Shown here piece by piece: positions 1 through 7,900 of a stretch of DNA of 8,414 nucleotides; position 1 is the stretch's first letter; every line of letters starts with the position of its first letter. The translations under genes were made by a program, and so were the position numbers. The notes under the pieces were generated by a model. That model ran no database searches. It had not been told where the DNA came from and saw nothing but the letters and a program-made list of their open reading frames with translations. Location: contig JALTEW010000205.1 in the NCBI GenBank assembly GCA_027073795.1, positions 1 to 8,414 on the forward strand, given 5' to 3'. The stretch comes from a bacterium. GTDB taxonomy: Bacteria; Desulfobacterota; S145-22.

Positions 1-2033
1 GAAGCGTGACTGTTATCGACCAAAAGGAGATGAAAAAGAAACGTATAGAGACTGTGGATGATGCGCTAAACAGCCTTGCAGGCATTTTTGTCAAGAGATC
101 GAAAGGTCTCATGGATTCTGTCACATCCGTAAGAATGCGAGGTTTTAATGGCAACCAATACACCCTTATTTTGATGGATGGCCAGCCGCTAAATGACGCC
201 TACACAGGCGGTGTGAATTGGGGCGCATTGCCTGTAGAAAATATTGAGCGGATCGAAATCATCCGTGGGCCGGCCTCGGCCCTCTATGGCGGCAATGCCA
301 TGGGCGGTGTGATCAATATCATCACAAAGACCCCGAAGAAACTGGGGTGCGAAGCAAGCGGAGGTTACGGATCTGATAACACCCGGCGCTATCGGTTCAG
401 CGCCGGGGATCGCCTGTGGGATAAACTGAGCATTCGGATCGGATATGAATGGGAAGACACGGACGGGTATGAAACAATACCAGTCCGTGAGAGAATTAAA
501 AACGGTACAGGAAACATCTCCGGTGGCTATCCCATGAACGACTTGTATGGCAAGCCTAAATACTGGGTCGTGGGCGATAAAGGCAAAAATGGGGCCAAGC
601 GCTACGTCTTAAATGGAAAACTGAGCCTCGACTTTTCAGATACCGGGAGGCTTTCCTTTACAGCAGCCTCTGGAAATTACAAATACGATTACGGTTATCC
701 ACATACCTATATGGGCACCTTCAGCGGCAAGGCCATTGCGGGTCCCGGCAAGTACGCCCGGTTTCGGCCCAACGACTTCATCGGTTGGACGGGTATTGGC
801 AAAAAGGAAACGGATACGTATACACTGGCCTTCAAGGATATCTTTGGGCCGGTAGAGGTCCACGCCCAGGCAGGAACATCTCACTTGTACGACCGCTATA
901 CCCTTGAATCGGGCTGGGGATCGGCCTTCTACAACAACTCTCCGGGTAAACTAAAGCGGACCAAAGCCAACAGCTGGTTCGGCGAGCTGCGGGGGACTTT
1001 GCCTTTGGGTGAATCCCATATCCTGACCTTAGGCGGCTCATATCGGACAGATGAGGCGGACACGAATGATTATAAAATCCCCTTTTACCGGAGCTATTCC
1101 GGCAGGGGACCGAGTACCTTTTACTCGGGTGGAAATTCCAGAACATGGGCCTTGTTCAGCCAGGATGAATGGAACATTATTGAACCATTGACCCTCTATC
1201 TTGGGCTTCGCTATGATGCCTGGCAGGTCTATGACGGTGCATCTGGAGCGCCGGGATCGGAAACCAAATATAAACACCATACAGACTCCGAACTGAGCCC
1301 CAAGGTCGCCGCCGTGTGGAAGGCGTTTTCTAATACCACATTGCGCGCTTCCGTTGGCCACGCCTTTCGTCCCCCAACAATCTACGAGCTCTATCGGACC
1401 TGGCATTGGTGGTCGACAACCTATCAGAGCAACCCGAATCTTTCTCCAGAAACCGTCTGGACCTATGAGCTGGGGATCGAACAATATCTTTTCAACAAAA
1501 GGACACGACTTACTCTGACAGGATACCGAAATGATATAGACGATCTGATTTATTACAGGACCGAAGGATCAACCAAGATCCGGTCCAACGCCGGAAAGGC
1601 ACGAACCTATGGTCTGGAACTGGAGGCTTCTCAAAAGGTAACCGATTGGCTTTCACTCTGGGGTAATTTAACCTACACGCATGCCGAGATTACCAGTAAT
1701 ACGGCAGATCCGGCCAGTGAAAATAAACGGATCCCCGGCATTCCCAGGACCACCTGGAACATCGGCCTGGATACCCAGTACAAATGGTTCAAAGGCAGTC
1801 TCGTGGGTCGTTATTACAGCAAGATCTACAATCGCTCGGACAACAGGGACACCGAAGAGGGGGTATACGGCACGTATGAGCCGGCCTTTGTCATGGATGC
1901 GAAGCTGACCGTAACGCCTTTGAAGTGGATGGAGGTCGATCTTTCCGTAGACAATATCTTTGATGAAAAACACTACGAATATTACAAAACTAACGGCAGA
2001 ACATTTTTTACCACGCTTACTATAAGATACTAA
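1..2033 (+). CDS. TonB-dependent outer-membrane receptor, 5'-truncated, possibly haem/metallo-tetrapyrrole type
   Basis: Outer-membrane beta-barrel receptor that would import a metal chelate using TonB/ExbBD energy. The frame is open to the window edge and the protein already begins inside the plug (SVTVIDQKEM...), so the signal peptide and TonB box are missing and the GTG at 6 is not the true start. Numbering from that GTG, 675 residues are visible. The plug occupies about 1-110 and includes VRMRGFNG, LMDGQPLND, and the family hallmark RGPASALYGG near 87-96 followed by GGVINIITK. The barrel follows, with FRPP at 454-457, His467 and NPNL at 476-479. The C-terminal TonB-receptor segment reads VDNIFDEKHYEYY and the protein ends in TIRY, a normal aromatic barrel terminus. 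The FRPP-His-NPNL order resembles the FRAP/NPNL loop of haem receptors, but similar boxes occur in other receptors, so the substrate is inferred. It ends 1 nt before the binding-protein gene. A BtuB-like corrinoid receptor is the main alternative. Confidence 0.93.
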   Translation, partial: SVTVIDQKEMKKKRIETVDDALNSLAGIFVKRSKGLMDSVTSVRMRGFNGNQYTLILMDGQPLNDAYTGGVNWGALPVENIERIEIIRGPASALYGGNAMGGVINIITKTPKKLGCEASGGYGSDNTRRYRFSAGDRLWDKLSIRIGYEWEDTDGYETIPVRERIKNGTGNISGGYPMNDLYGKPKYWVVGDKGKNGAKRYVLNGKLSLDFSDTGRLSFTAASGNYKYDYGYPHTYMGTFSGKAIAGPGKYARFRPNDFIGWTGIGKKETDTYTLAFKDIFGPVEVHAQAGTSHLYDRYTLESGWGSAFYNNSPGKLKRTKANSWFGELRGTLPLGESHILTLGGSYRTDEADTNDYKIPFYRSYSGRGPSTFYSGGNSRTWALFSQDEWNIIEPLTLYLGLRYDAWQVYDGASGAPGSETKYKHHTDSELSPKVAAVWKAFSNTTLRASVGHAFRPPTIYELYRTWHWWSTTYQSNPNLSPETVWTYELGIEQYLFNKRTRLTLTGYRNDIDDLIYYRTEGSTKIRSNAGKARTYGLELEASQKVTDWLSLWGNLTYTHAEITSNTADPASENKRIPGIPRTTWNIGLDTQYKWFKGSLVGRYYSKIYNRSDNRDTEEGVYGTYEPAFVMDAKLTVTPLKWMEVDLSVDNIFDEKHYEYYKTNGRTFFTTLTIRY

Positions 2034-2034
2034 T

Positions 2035-3069
2035 ATGCGCATTTTCGACCTGTTGTCAAAAGTCCTTTTAATCGGGTGTCTTGCCGCCGGGTTTGTTCTG
2101 AACTGCTGTATGGCACCGGCTTTCGGGGCATCAATAGCCGTAATTGATGCCCTGGGCAGGACGGTGCGGATTCCTTTGCCTGTTCGAAGGATTGTGTCGC
2201 TAAATTCAGATGCATTAGAGGTTCTTTGTATCCTTAAGGCTAAGGGGCTCGTTGTGGGTGTAGATTCCCATGTCGCTCGGGAATCCCGATTCTGGGGTGA
2301 TCTGGCAAAAAAGCCCAAGGTCGGCAGGTGGTCAGAGCCGAACCTCGAAAAAATCGCTTCACTTGTGCCTGACCTTGTTGTAGCCTACAGCCGCTGGCCA
2401 GGTCAGGTCCTGGAAAAAAAGATGGGTTCTTTCAAAATCCCTGTTCTTCGGCTCGACTGCTACAAGATTAACACGTTGGAACGGGAAGTTTCGGTCTTGG
2501 GACGGATATTAAACCGGCAAAAGGAAGCGTCACGTTTCTGCAAGTGGCAACATCTTTACATTAAAAAGATCCATAAAAAGATTGCACGAATTACAAGGCA
2601 CACCACGGTTTATGTAGAGAGCTACACCGACTTTGTTAGTTGTGGTCCGGATTCAGGGGGAGACGAGATGTGCGCCCTCGCGGGAGGACACAATATCGCT
2701 ACCGGCCTTTCCCTTCCCTATCCTCGAGTAACGCCAGAGTGGGTAGTATCCAGGAATCCGGATGTAATCATCAAGGCGGCCGCATACGCAAACGGGTATT
2801 CCCTTAAGAGTCCAAAACCCTTAAATATGCGCCGGGATGCTATCTTAAAACGGCCGGCTTTCAGTCATGTAAAGGCGGTTAAGACGGGAAACGTTCATGT
2901 ACTTGATAGCAGCATTTGGTCTGGGCCGAGGGCCATAATTGGTTGTGCCTACATGGCCCGCTGGTTCTATCCCAAGCTTTTTTCTGATCTTAATGCTGAA
3001 GCGTTGCATAAGGAGTATTTTGAGACCTTCCTCGGCATTCCTTATCAGGGGATATATGTGTCAAAATGA
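2035..3069 (+). CDS. Periplasmic substrate-binding protein of a FecCD-type ABC importer (BtuF/FhuD/HmuT superfamily)
   Basis: Periplasmic (class III) binding protein that would take the chelate released by the receptor and deliver it to the permease. The 344 residues are usual for the family. An N-terminal signal peptide is visible: a short charged start, a hydrophobic stretch at about 10-27, then APAFGA with likely SPase I cleavage near 29-32. The mature part opens with the family pattern IDALGRTV (37-44) and PVRRIVSLNSDALEVL (49-64), with PDLVVAYSRW at 112-121. The second lobe has AGGHNIATG, TPEWVVSRNPDVII and the late VKAVKTGNVHVLD element. Tyr118 and Trp121 sit where binding proteins of this fold often place ligand contacts (inference). 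The start is 1 nt after the receptor stop. No good Shine-Dalgarno is seen, so translation is probably coupled. The next in-frame ATG (Met26, at 2110) would destroy the signal peptide. Substrate is not determined by sequence alone. Confidence 0.92.
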   Translation: MRIFDLLSKVLLIGCLAAGFVLNCCMAPAFGASIAVIDALGRTVRIPLPVRRIVSLNSDALEVLCILKAKGLVVGVDSHVARESRFWGDLAKKPKVGRWSEPNLEKIASLVPDLVVAYSRWPGQVLEKKMGSFKIPVLRLDCYKINTLEREVSVLGRILNRQKEASRFCKWQHLYIKKIHKKIARITRHTTVYVESYTDFVSCGPDSGGDEMCALAGGHNIATGLSLPYPRVTPEWVVSRNPDVIIKAAAYANGYSLKSPKPLNMRRDAILKRPAFSHVKAVKTGNVHVLDSSIWSGPRAIIGCAYMARWFYPKLFSDLNAEALHKEYFETFLGIPYQGIYVSK

Positions 3070-4100
3070 GTGAAAGCGCTGAAATCCTCTGCCGGCGCTA
3101 TAAAGCCCATTCACACCTTCGATGGCTTTTTTTAGTCTGCGCCACTTTCCTTCTCGTTATAGTAATGGCGATGGGGCTTTGTATCGGTGCCTCCGGTATG
3201 GGGTTTTGGGATGTCATCTCCTCCCTCTTTAAAGATACCGGCCGCGGCCACAGCATCATCTGGATGCTAAGGCTGCCCCGCATCATGATGGCGGCACTTG
3301 CCGGCTTCGGCCTGGGAGCGGCAGGTGCAGTTTTTCAGGTCATCCTGCGTAACCCGCTCGCCTCACCTTATACCCTTGGTGTTGGGTCTGCTGCGGGTTT
3401 TGGGGCGGTGAGCGTCATCCTTTTTTTCGGAGACGGCTTTCATAGCTTAAGCACCGCCTCAAGCGCATTTCTGTTTTCCATGATCTCTGCGGCATTTATC
3501 CTGGCGATCGCTAAAATGAAGCGTGCTACCTCAGAAACCATGATCCTGACCGGTATTGCCCAGATGTTCCTGTTTTCCTCCCTCACCGCCCTTTTCCAAT
3601 ACATGGGCACTACGGAACAGGTTTCGGAAATCGTGTTTTGGTTTTTTGGAAGCCTTTCCAAGGCGGGATGGAAGGAGATCGGCCTTTCTTCATTAATGAT
3701 TATCCTTCCCCTTCCGGTCCTCCTGCGGCACGCTTGGGATTTTAACCTCCTTTCCTCCGGAGACGAATCGGCCCTGGCCCTTGGTGTAAACGTGAATCAC
3801 TTGAGGATGTCAGCAGTGGCGGCCGCCTCCCTCATGGCAGCCGGCGGCATCTGTTTTACCGGGGTCATTGGATTTGTAGGGCTTGTGGCCCCCCATATCA
3901 CACGCATGGTGATCGGAAATGACCACCAGTTTCTCCTGCCGGCCTCGGGTATCGTGGGGGCCGTGATTGTCGTTGCAGCAGACACGCTTGGAAGGACCAT
4001 CTGGGCGCCCCAGGTGATACCTATCGGGATTGTGACCTCCTTCATCGGGGTGCCGTTTTTCTTCTATCTCCTGATGAGGCGATCCAGGGAGTATTGGTGA
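3066..4100 (+). CDS. FecCD/BtuC-family ABC transporter permease
   Basis: Inner-membrane permease that would form the translocation channel, presumably as a homodimer since only one permease gene is present, for a metal-chelate importer of the siderophore/haem/cobalamin class. The 344 residues are typical and strongly hydrophobic, with roughly ten membrane helices. Family motifs run in order: RLPRIMMAALAGFGLGAAG (69-87) followed by VFQVILRNPLASPYTLGVGS (89-108), the cytoplasmic LSSGDESALALGV segment (229-241) likely contacting the ATPase, GFVGLVAPHITR (269-280), then ADTLGR and IPIGIVTSFIGVPFFFYLL near the C-terminus. It overlaps the binding-protein gene by 4 nt (ATGA) and ends in a 1-nt overlap with the ATPase start, so all three are very likely cotranslated. 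AGGGGA at 3047-3052 is a rather distant Shine-Dalgarno. Family assignment is firm; substrate is not readable from this protein. Confidence 0.95.
   Translation: MSESAEILCRRYKAHSHLRWLFLVCATFLLVIVMAMGLCIGASGMGFWDVISSLFKDTGRGHSIIWMLRLPRIMMAALAGFGLGAAGAVFQVILRNPLASPYTLGVGSAAGFGAVSVILFFGDGFHSLSTASSAFLFSMISAAFILAIAKMKRATSETMILTGIAQMFLFSSLTALFQYMGTTEQVSEIVFWFFGSLSKAGWKEIGLSSLMIILPLPVLLRHAWDFNLLSSGDESALALGVNVNHLRMSAVAAASLMAAGGICFTGVIGFVGLVAPHITRMVIGNDHQFLLPASGIVGAVIVVAADTLGRTIWAPQVIPIGIVTSFIGVPFFFYLLMRRSREYW
4086..4091 (+). promoter_or_regulatory. Ribosome binding site deciding the ATPase start
   Basis: AGGGAG lies 8 nt before the ATG at 4100, a good Shine-Dalgarno distance. It is only 2 nt before the in-frame TTG at 4094 and 5 nt before the GTG at 4097, which argues against those two upstream start codons. 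Confidence 0.6.
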
Positions 4101-4867
4101 TGCTAAAGGTAATAGACCTTTTCTTTGGATATAACGGAGCACCAGTGCTTAGAGGCATTGAGCTCAGCGTGGAAAAAGGAAGGATCCTAAGTATTGTCGG
4201 CCCTAACGGTGCAGGCAAGACCACTCTGCTTAAATGCATCACCCGTATCTTAAGACCTGTAAAGGGGTCCGTCCTTTTGGATAGAATGGACACAACTCGC
4301 ATGCCTCGCAAGGAGCTGGCAAAATACCTGGGATATGTGTCCCAAAGGGTGCCCATTAAGTTCCCTGTGAGCGTTTTTGATACGGTCCTTTTCGGGCGGA
4401 GGCCATTTATTTCCTGGCGGCCCTCCCAAAAGGATTTGGAGCGAACCGCAGAGATCATAGAGGAAATGAACCTTACGGATTTTGCTATGCGAGACATAAA
4501 TGAGATAAGCGGTGGGCAACAACAGAAGGTGCTCCTTGCCAGGGCCCTGGCACAAGATACACCCTACTTGTTGCTGGACGAGCCGACCGGCAGCCTGGAT
4601 CTGCGGCATCAACTGGAAATATTGGAGGAAATAGCTGCGCTGGCAAAAGACAAAGGTGTAGGTGTACTGATGGCCATGCACGACCTGAATTTGGCAGCGA
4701 GGTTTTCGGACAGGATCGTGATGCTCCACCGTGGGGCTATATTTTGTTTGGGAACACCACAAGAGGTGATAACAAAAGAGAATATCGCTAAAGTATACGG
4801 CGTAGAGGCCGCTATTCGCAGGGGAAACGGGTATCTTGTTGTCCAACCGCTCAGGTGTACCGAGTAA
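4100..4867 (+). CDS. ABC transporter ATP-binding protein of the FecCD-type importer (FecE/BtuD/HmuV class)
   Basis: Cytoplasmic ATPase that powers the adjacent permease. With the ATG at 4100 it has 255 residues, normal for this class. All nucleotide-binding elements are intact: Walker A GPNGAGKTT (34-42), Q-loop Gln82 in YVSQ, signature ISGGQQQK (136-143), Walker B YLLLDEP (156-162) and D-loop SLD, and H-loop His194 in MAMHDLNLA. The DTVLFGRRPF segment (94-103) is typical of iron-chelate/cobalamin ATPases. The ATG shares its A with the permease stop (TGATG). Starts two or three codons earlier (TTG 4094, GTG 4097) are possible but poorly spaced from AGGGAG at 4086. It would work with the binding protein and permease just upstream. 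Nothing in it separates haem from corrinoid or siderophore substrates. Confidence 0.95.
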   Translation: MLKVIDLFFGYNGAPVLRGIELSVEKGRILSIVGPNGAGKTTLLKCITRILRPVKGSVLLDRMDTTRMPRKELAKYLGYVSQRVPIKFPVSVFDTVLFGRRPFISWRPSQKDLERTAEIIEEMNLTDFAMRDINEISGGQQQKVLLARALAQDTPYLLLDEPTGSLDLRHQLEILEEIAALAKDKGVGVLMAMHDLNLAARFSDRIVMLHRGAIFCLGTPQEVITKENIAKVYGVEAAIRRGNGYLVVQPLRCTE

Positions 4868-4889
4868 TGGCCATAAGCCTTATTGATCT

Positions 4890-4895
4890 GGAGGG
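4890..4895 (+). promoter_or_regulatory. Strong ribosome binding site for the CobN-like gene
   Basis: GGAGGG lies 7 nt upstream of the GTG at 4903, an almost ideal Shine-Dalgarno. It supports this GTG over the in-frame ATG at 4930. It is the strongest such site in the cluster, consistent with independent translation of this gene, which unlike the others does not overlap its neighbour. Confidence 0.75.
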
Positions 4896-4902
4896 TTAAA
4901 AA

Positions 4903-7900
4903 GTGGAAAAGGTAAAAATTGTATCTATCATGTGGCAGAGTTACCTGAACATGCTTGTTCGGGCCGGAAGGAATGTAGAAAATCTTGTGCGGCTTAAGGC
5001 ATACTCTTCAAGAAAATTGGAAGAAGAACCTGAAAGGATAGAGATGATACTAAGAGAGGCAGCCGAGGCTGACATCATTTTCCTCTATCGTTCTTCCGAG
5101 AACTTCTGGGAGACGATTGAAAAAAGGTTGCAGGAGATAGGCGAAAAGGTGCCTGTTGTCTGCTTGGGCCACGATCCTTCCTATTGGATGCTCTCTACCG
5201 TCAAACCCGAGGTGCTGGCCAAGGCTTATTCCTACCTTGTTATAAATGGCGAAGAAAATTTCACCAATATGCTGCGCTACATCGCCAGGGAGGTTGGTGG
5301 TATAGATGTGGAGGTGGAAGAACCAAAGCCGGTGCCCTGGGAGGGGCTATATCACCCTGACGCACCGAATATCTTTAGCACACCTTCTGAATACCTGAAT
5401 TGGTATAGCTCTTACAAACCCGATGTGCAACCAAAGGGAACAGTCGGAATCCTCCTTTCCCGCTATTACTGGGTCAATGAAAACCTCGAGGTGGAAGATG
5501 CCCTGATTCGTGAATTGGAAGGAATGGGGCTTTCCGTAATCCCGGCTTTCTCTTATTCTGTCAAGGATAAAGGTCGGGGATGCAAGGGAAGCGGCGAGGT
5601 GATATGCGAGTATTTCTTGGATGAAGACGGGATGCCTCGCATTGATGCCCTGCTCAAGCTTCAAAGCTTCTTTCTCGGAACATCGAGGGACAACCCTCCC
5701 GATGACAGAGAAGTGGCCAAAGAAGGGATTGATATCCTTAAAAGATTCGATGTTCCAGTATTTGCACCGGTAACATCTTATTACAGGACCATTGAGGAAT
5801 GGAAGGCAGACAAAGATGGCCTTGGCACAGGCATAGGCTGGTCAATAGCCATGCCTGAATTTGAAGGTGTAATCGAGCCTTTCATCATTGGAGGGGCAGA
5901 AAAAGGTGACGGTGACACAGTGAGACGGATGCCGATAGAAGAACGGTGTCGCAAGGTTGCGAGGCGTATTGCCGCTTGGGTAGCTTTAAGAAAAAAACCG
6001 GTAGAAAGGCGAAGGATTGCCTTTATCCTGCACAACAATCCCTGTGCATCAGTGGAGGGAACAGTAGGTGCAGGAGCGGGTTTGGATACCCTTGAGAGCG
6101 TTGTTAGGATAATGAAACGTATGAAAGATGTTGGCTACATGGTAGATCCCCCGGCCAACGGCAAGGAGCTTATCGAAACCATTATGGATCGAAAGGCGAT
6201 CAGCGAATTTCGATGGACGACTGTGGACGAGATCGTCAAAAAGGGGGGTGTGCTAAAACAGATGACAAAAGAGGAATACGAAGAATGGTTTAATACACTT
6301 CCCGTAAGGGTCAAAGAAAGAATGACAGGCGCATGGGGCAACCCACCGGGAGAAGAGGTAAACGGCGTGCCTCCTGCCATGGTTTATGAAGGAAGGATAC
6401 TTATAACCGGCGTCAGGTATGGCAATGCCGTTGTCTGCGTGCAGCCCAAGCGGGGATGTGCCGGGCCCAAGTGCGATGGCAGGGTATGCAAGATCTTGCA
6501 TGACCCTGATGTTCCACCGCCGCACCAGTTTATGGCAACCTACCGTTACCTGGAACGAGACTTTGGGGTAGATGCCATTGTCCATGTGGGTACCCACGGG
6601 TATCTGGAATTTCTGCCAGGGAAAGGCACCGCACTTTCAGAAGAGTGTTACCCGGATATAGCCATTGGTGATATGCCCCATCTTTACATCTACAATGCCG
6701 ATAATCCACCGGAGGGCGTTATTGCAAAGCGCAGGTCATACGCGGTACTTGTCGACCACATGCAGACAGTCATGACCCAGGGCGGGCTGTATGAAGGGTT
6801 GGAGGAGTTGGACCAGTTTCTGGGTGACTATGAAAAGGTAAAGGGCCTTGATCCGGGACGGGCGGAAGTCTTGCAACGCATGATTATGGAGGCGATAAAG
6901 AAAACAAACCTGGACAAGGAGATCAAGGTTTACCTATCAAAAGATAGAAAGAGGGTAAGGCTCTCTGAGCTTACTGAGGGTGAGGTTAAGTCCATCCCCT
7001 TTGACGAGATTGCCCAGGGTGCCCATGGTGTATTATCCAGGACAAGAAATACCCAGATCCAGGACGGTATGCACATATTTGGTGAGATACCTGAGGGGGA
7101 AAGGCGGGTGGATTTCATTAACTCCATCCTGCGTTATGATGCAGGGGATAAATCTTCGCTAAGAAAGACTGTAGCCGGCATGATGGGAATGAATCTGGAA
7201 GACCTGCTCGAGGATGGCAGCAAGGTTTCCCCTGAGCACAAAAAAAGTCATGGAGAACTGCTGGAAGAGATCGATACAGTTTGTAAGGGCTTCATTCGTC
7301 GGATGCTAAGTGGCGGAGAAGACCTTGGCAAGCTGGCAAATGAGGTATTGGGTAAAAGGTTAAAAAACAGGGAATACATAAAAGATATGGAAACAATCCG
7401 AGAAAGGCTCTTTGATCTGAACCAGCGGATCGATGGATCCCTGGAAATCGAAGCGTTACTTCACGGCTTTGACGGCGGTTATATCCCGGCTGGTCCTTCA
7501 GGCCTGATTACGCGTGGCCGGGACGATATATTGCCTACAGGGAGAAACTTTTACTCCCTTGATCCGCATCGGATTCCAACAAAGGCGGCATGGGAGGTGG
7601 GCAAGAAGCTGGCTGATGCCGTGATCGAAAAGCATAAGGCCGAAGAAGGCAGGATACCAGAAAACGTGGCCATCTACTGGATGTGTAATGATATTATGTG
7701 GGCGGACGGCGAGGGCATGGCTCAGATATTTTGCCTTTTGGGTGTAAGGCCTCTATGGCTCTCAAACGGTAGAGTAAAGGGCTTTGAGATTATTCCGTTA
7801 AGGGAGCTGGGCAGGCCGCGTATCGATGTAACCATCAGGGTTTCCGGGATTACACGAGACATGTTCCCGAACTGCATTGAACTAATTGATGAAGCAATCC

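Noticed and set aside
6..8. GTG as the real start of the receptor
   Set aside because: The frame is open upstream and the protein begins inside the plug domain without a signal peptide, so the gene is cut by the window edge.
2021..2030. TATAAGATAC, a -10-like element before the binding-protein gene
   Set aside because: It encodes the last residues of the receptor, has no convincing -35 partner at proper spacing, and the genes are only 1 nt apart.
2068..2079. LIGC (residues 12-15) as a lipoprotein signal in the binding protein
   Set aside because: It fits the lipobox letters, but the preceding hydrophobic stretch is too short and the hydrophobic segment continues past it to an APAFGA signal-peptidase I site.
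1668..2318. Long minus-strand open frame antisense to the receptor end and binding-protein start
   Set aside because: It lies opposite two strongly recognisable genes, and its translation shows no family motif; it is a shadow of their codon pattern. The same applies to other minus-strand frames at 1038-1484, 4042-4497, 4250-4846 and 7722-8063.
4094..4099. TTG or GTG start for the ATPase
   Set aside because: Both sit too close to AGGGAG at 4086-4091; the ATG at 4100 is well spaced and begins exactly where homologous ATPases start.
1..4867. Direct naming of the transport genes as btuB-btuF-btuC-btuD or hmuR-hmuT-hmuU-hmuV
   Set aside because: No cobalamin riboswitch or haem-specific regulator can be seen because the operon's upstream region is outside the window, and the importer motifs are shared by haem, corrinoid and siderophore systems.
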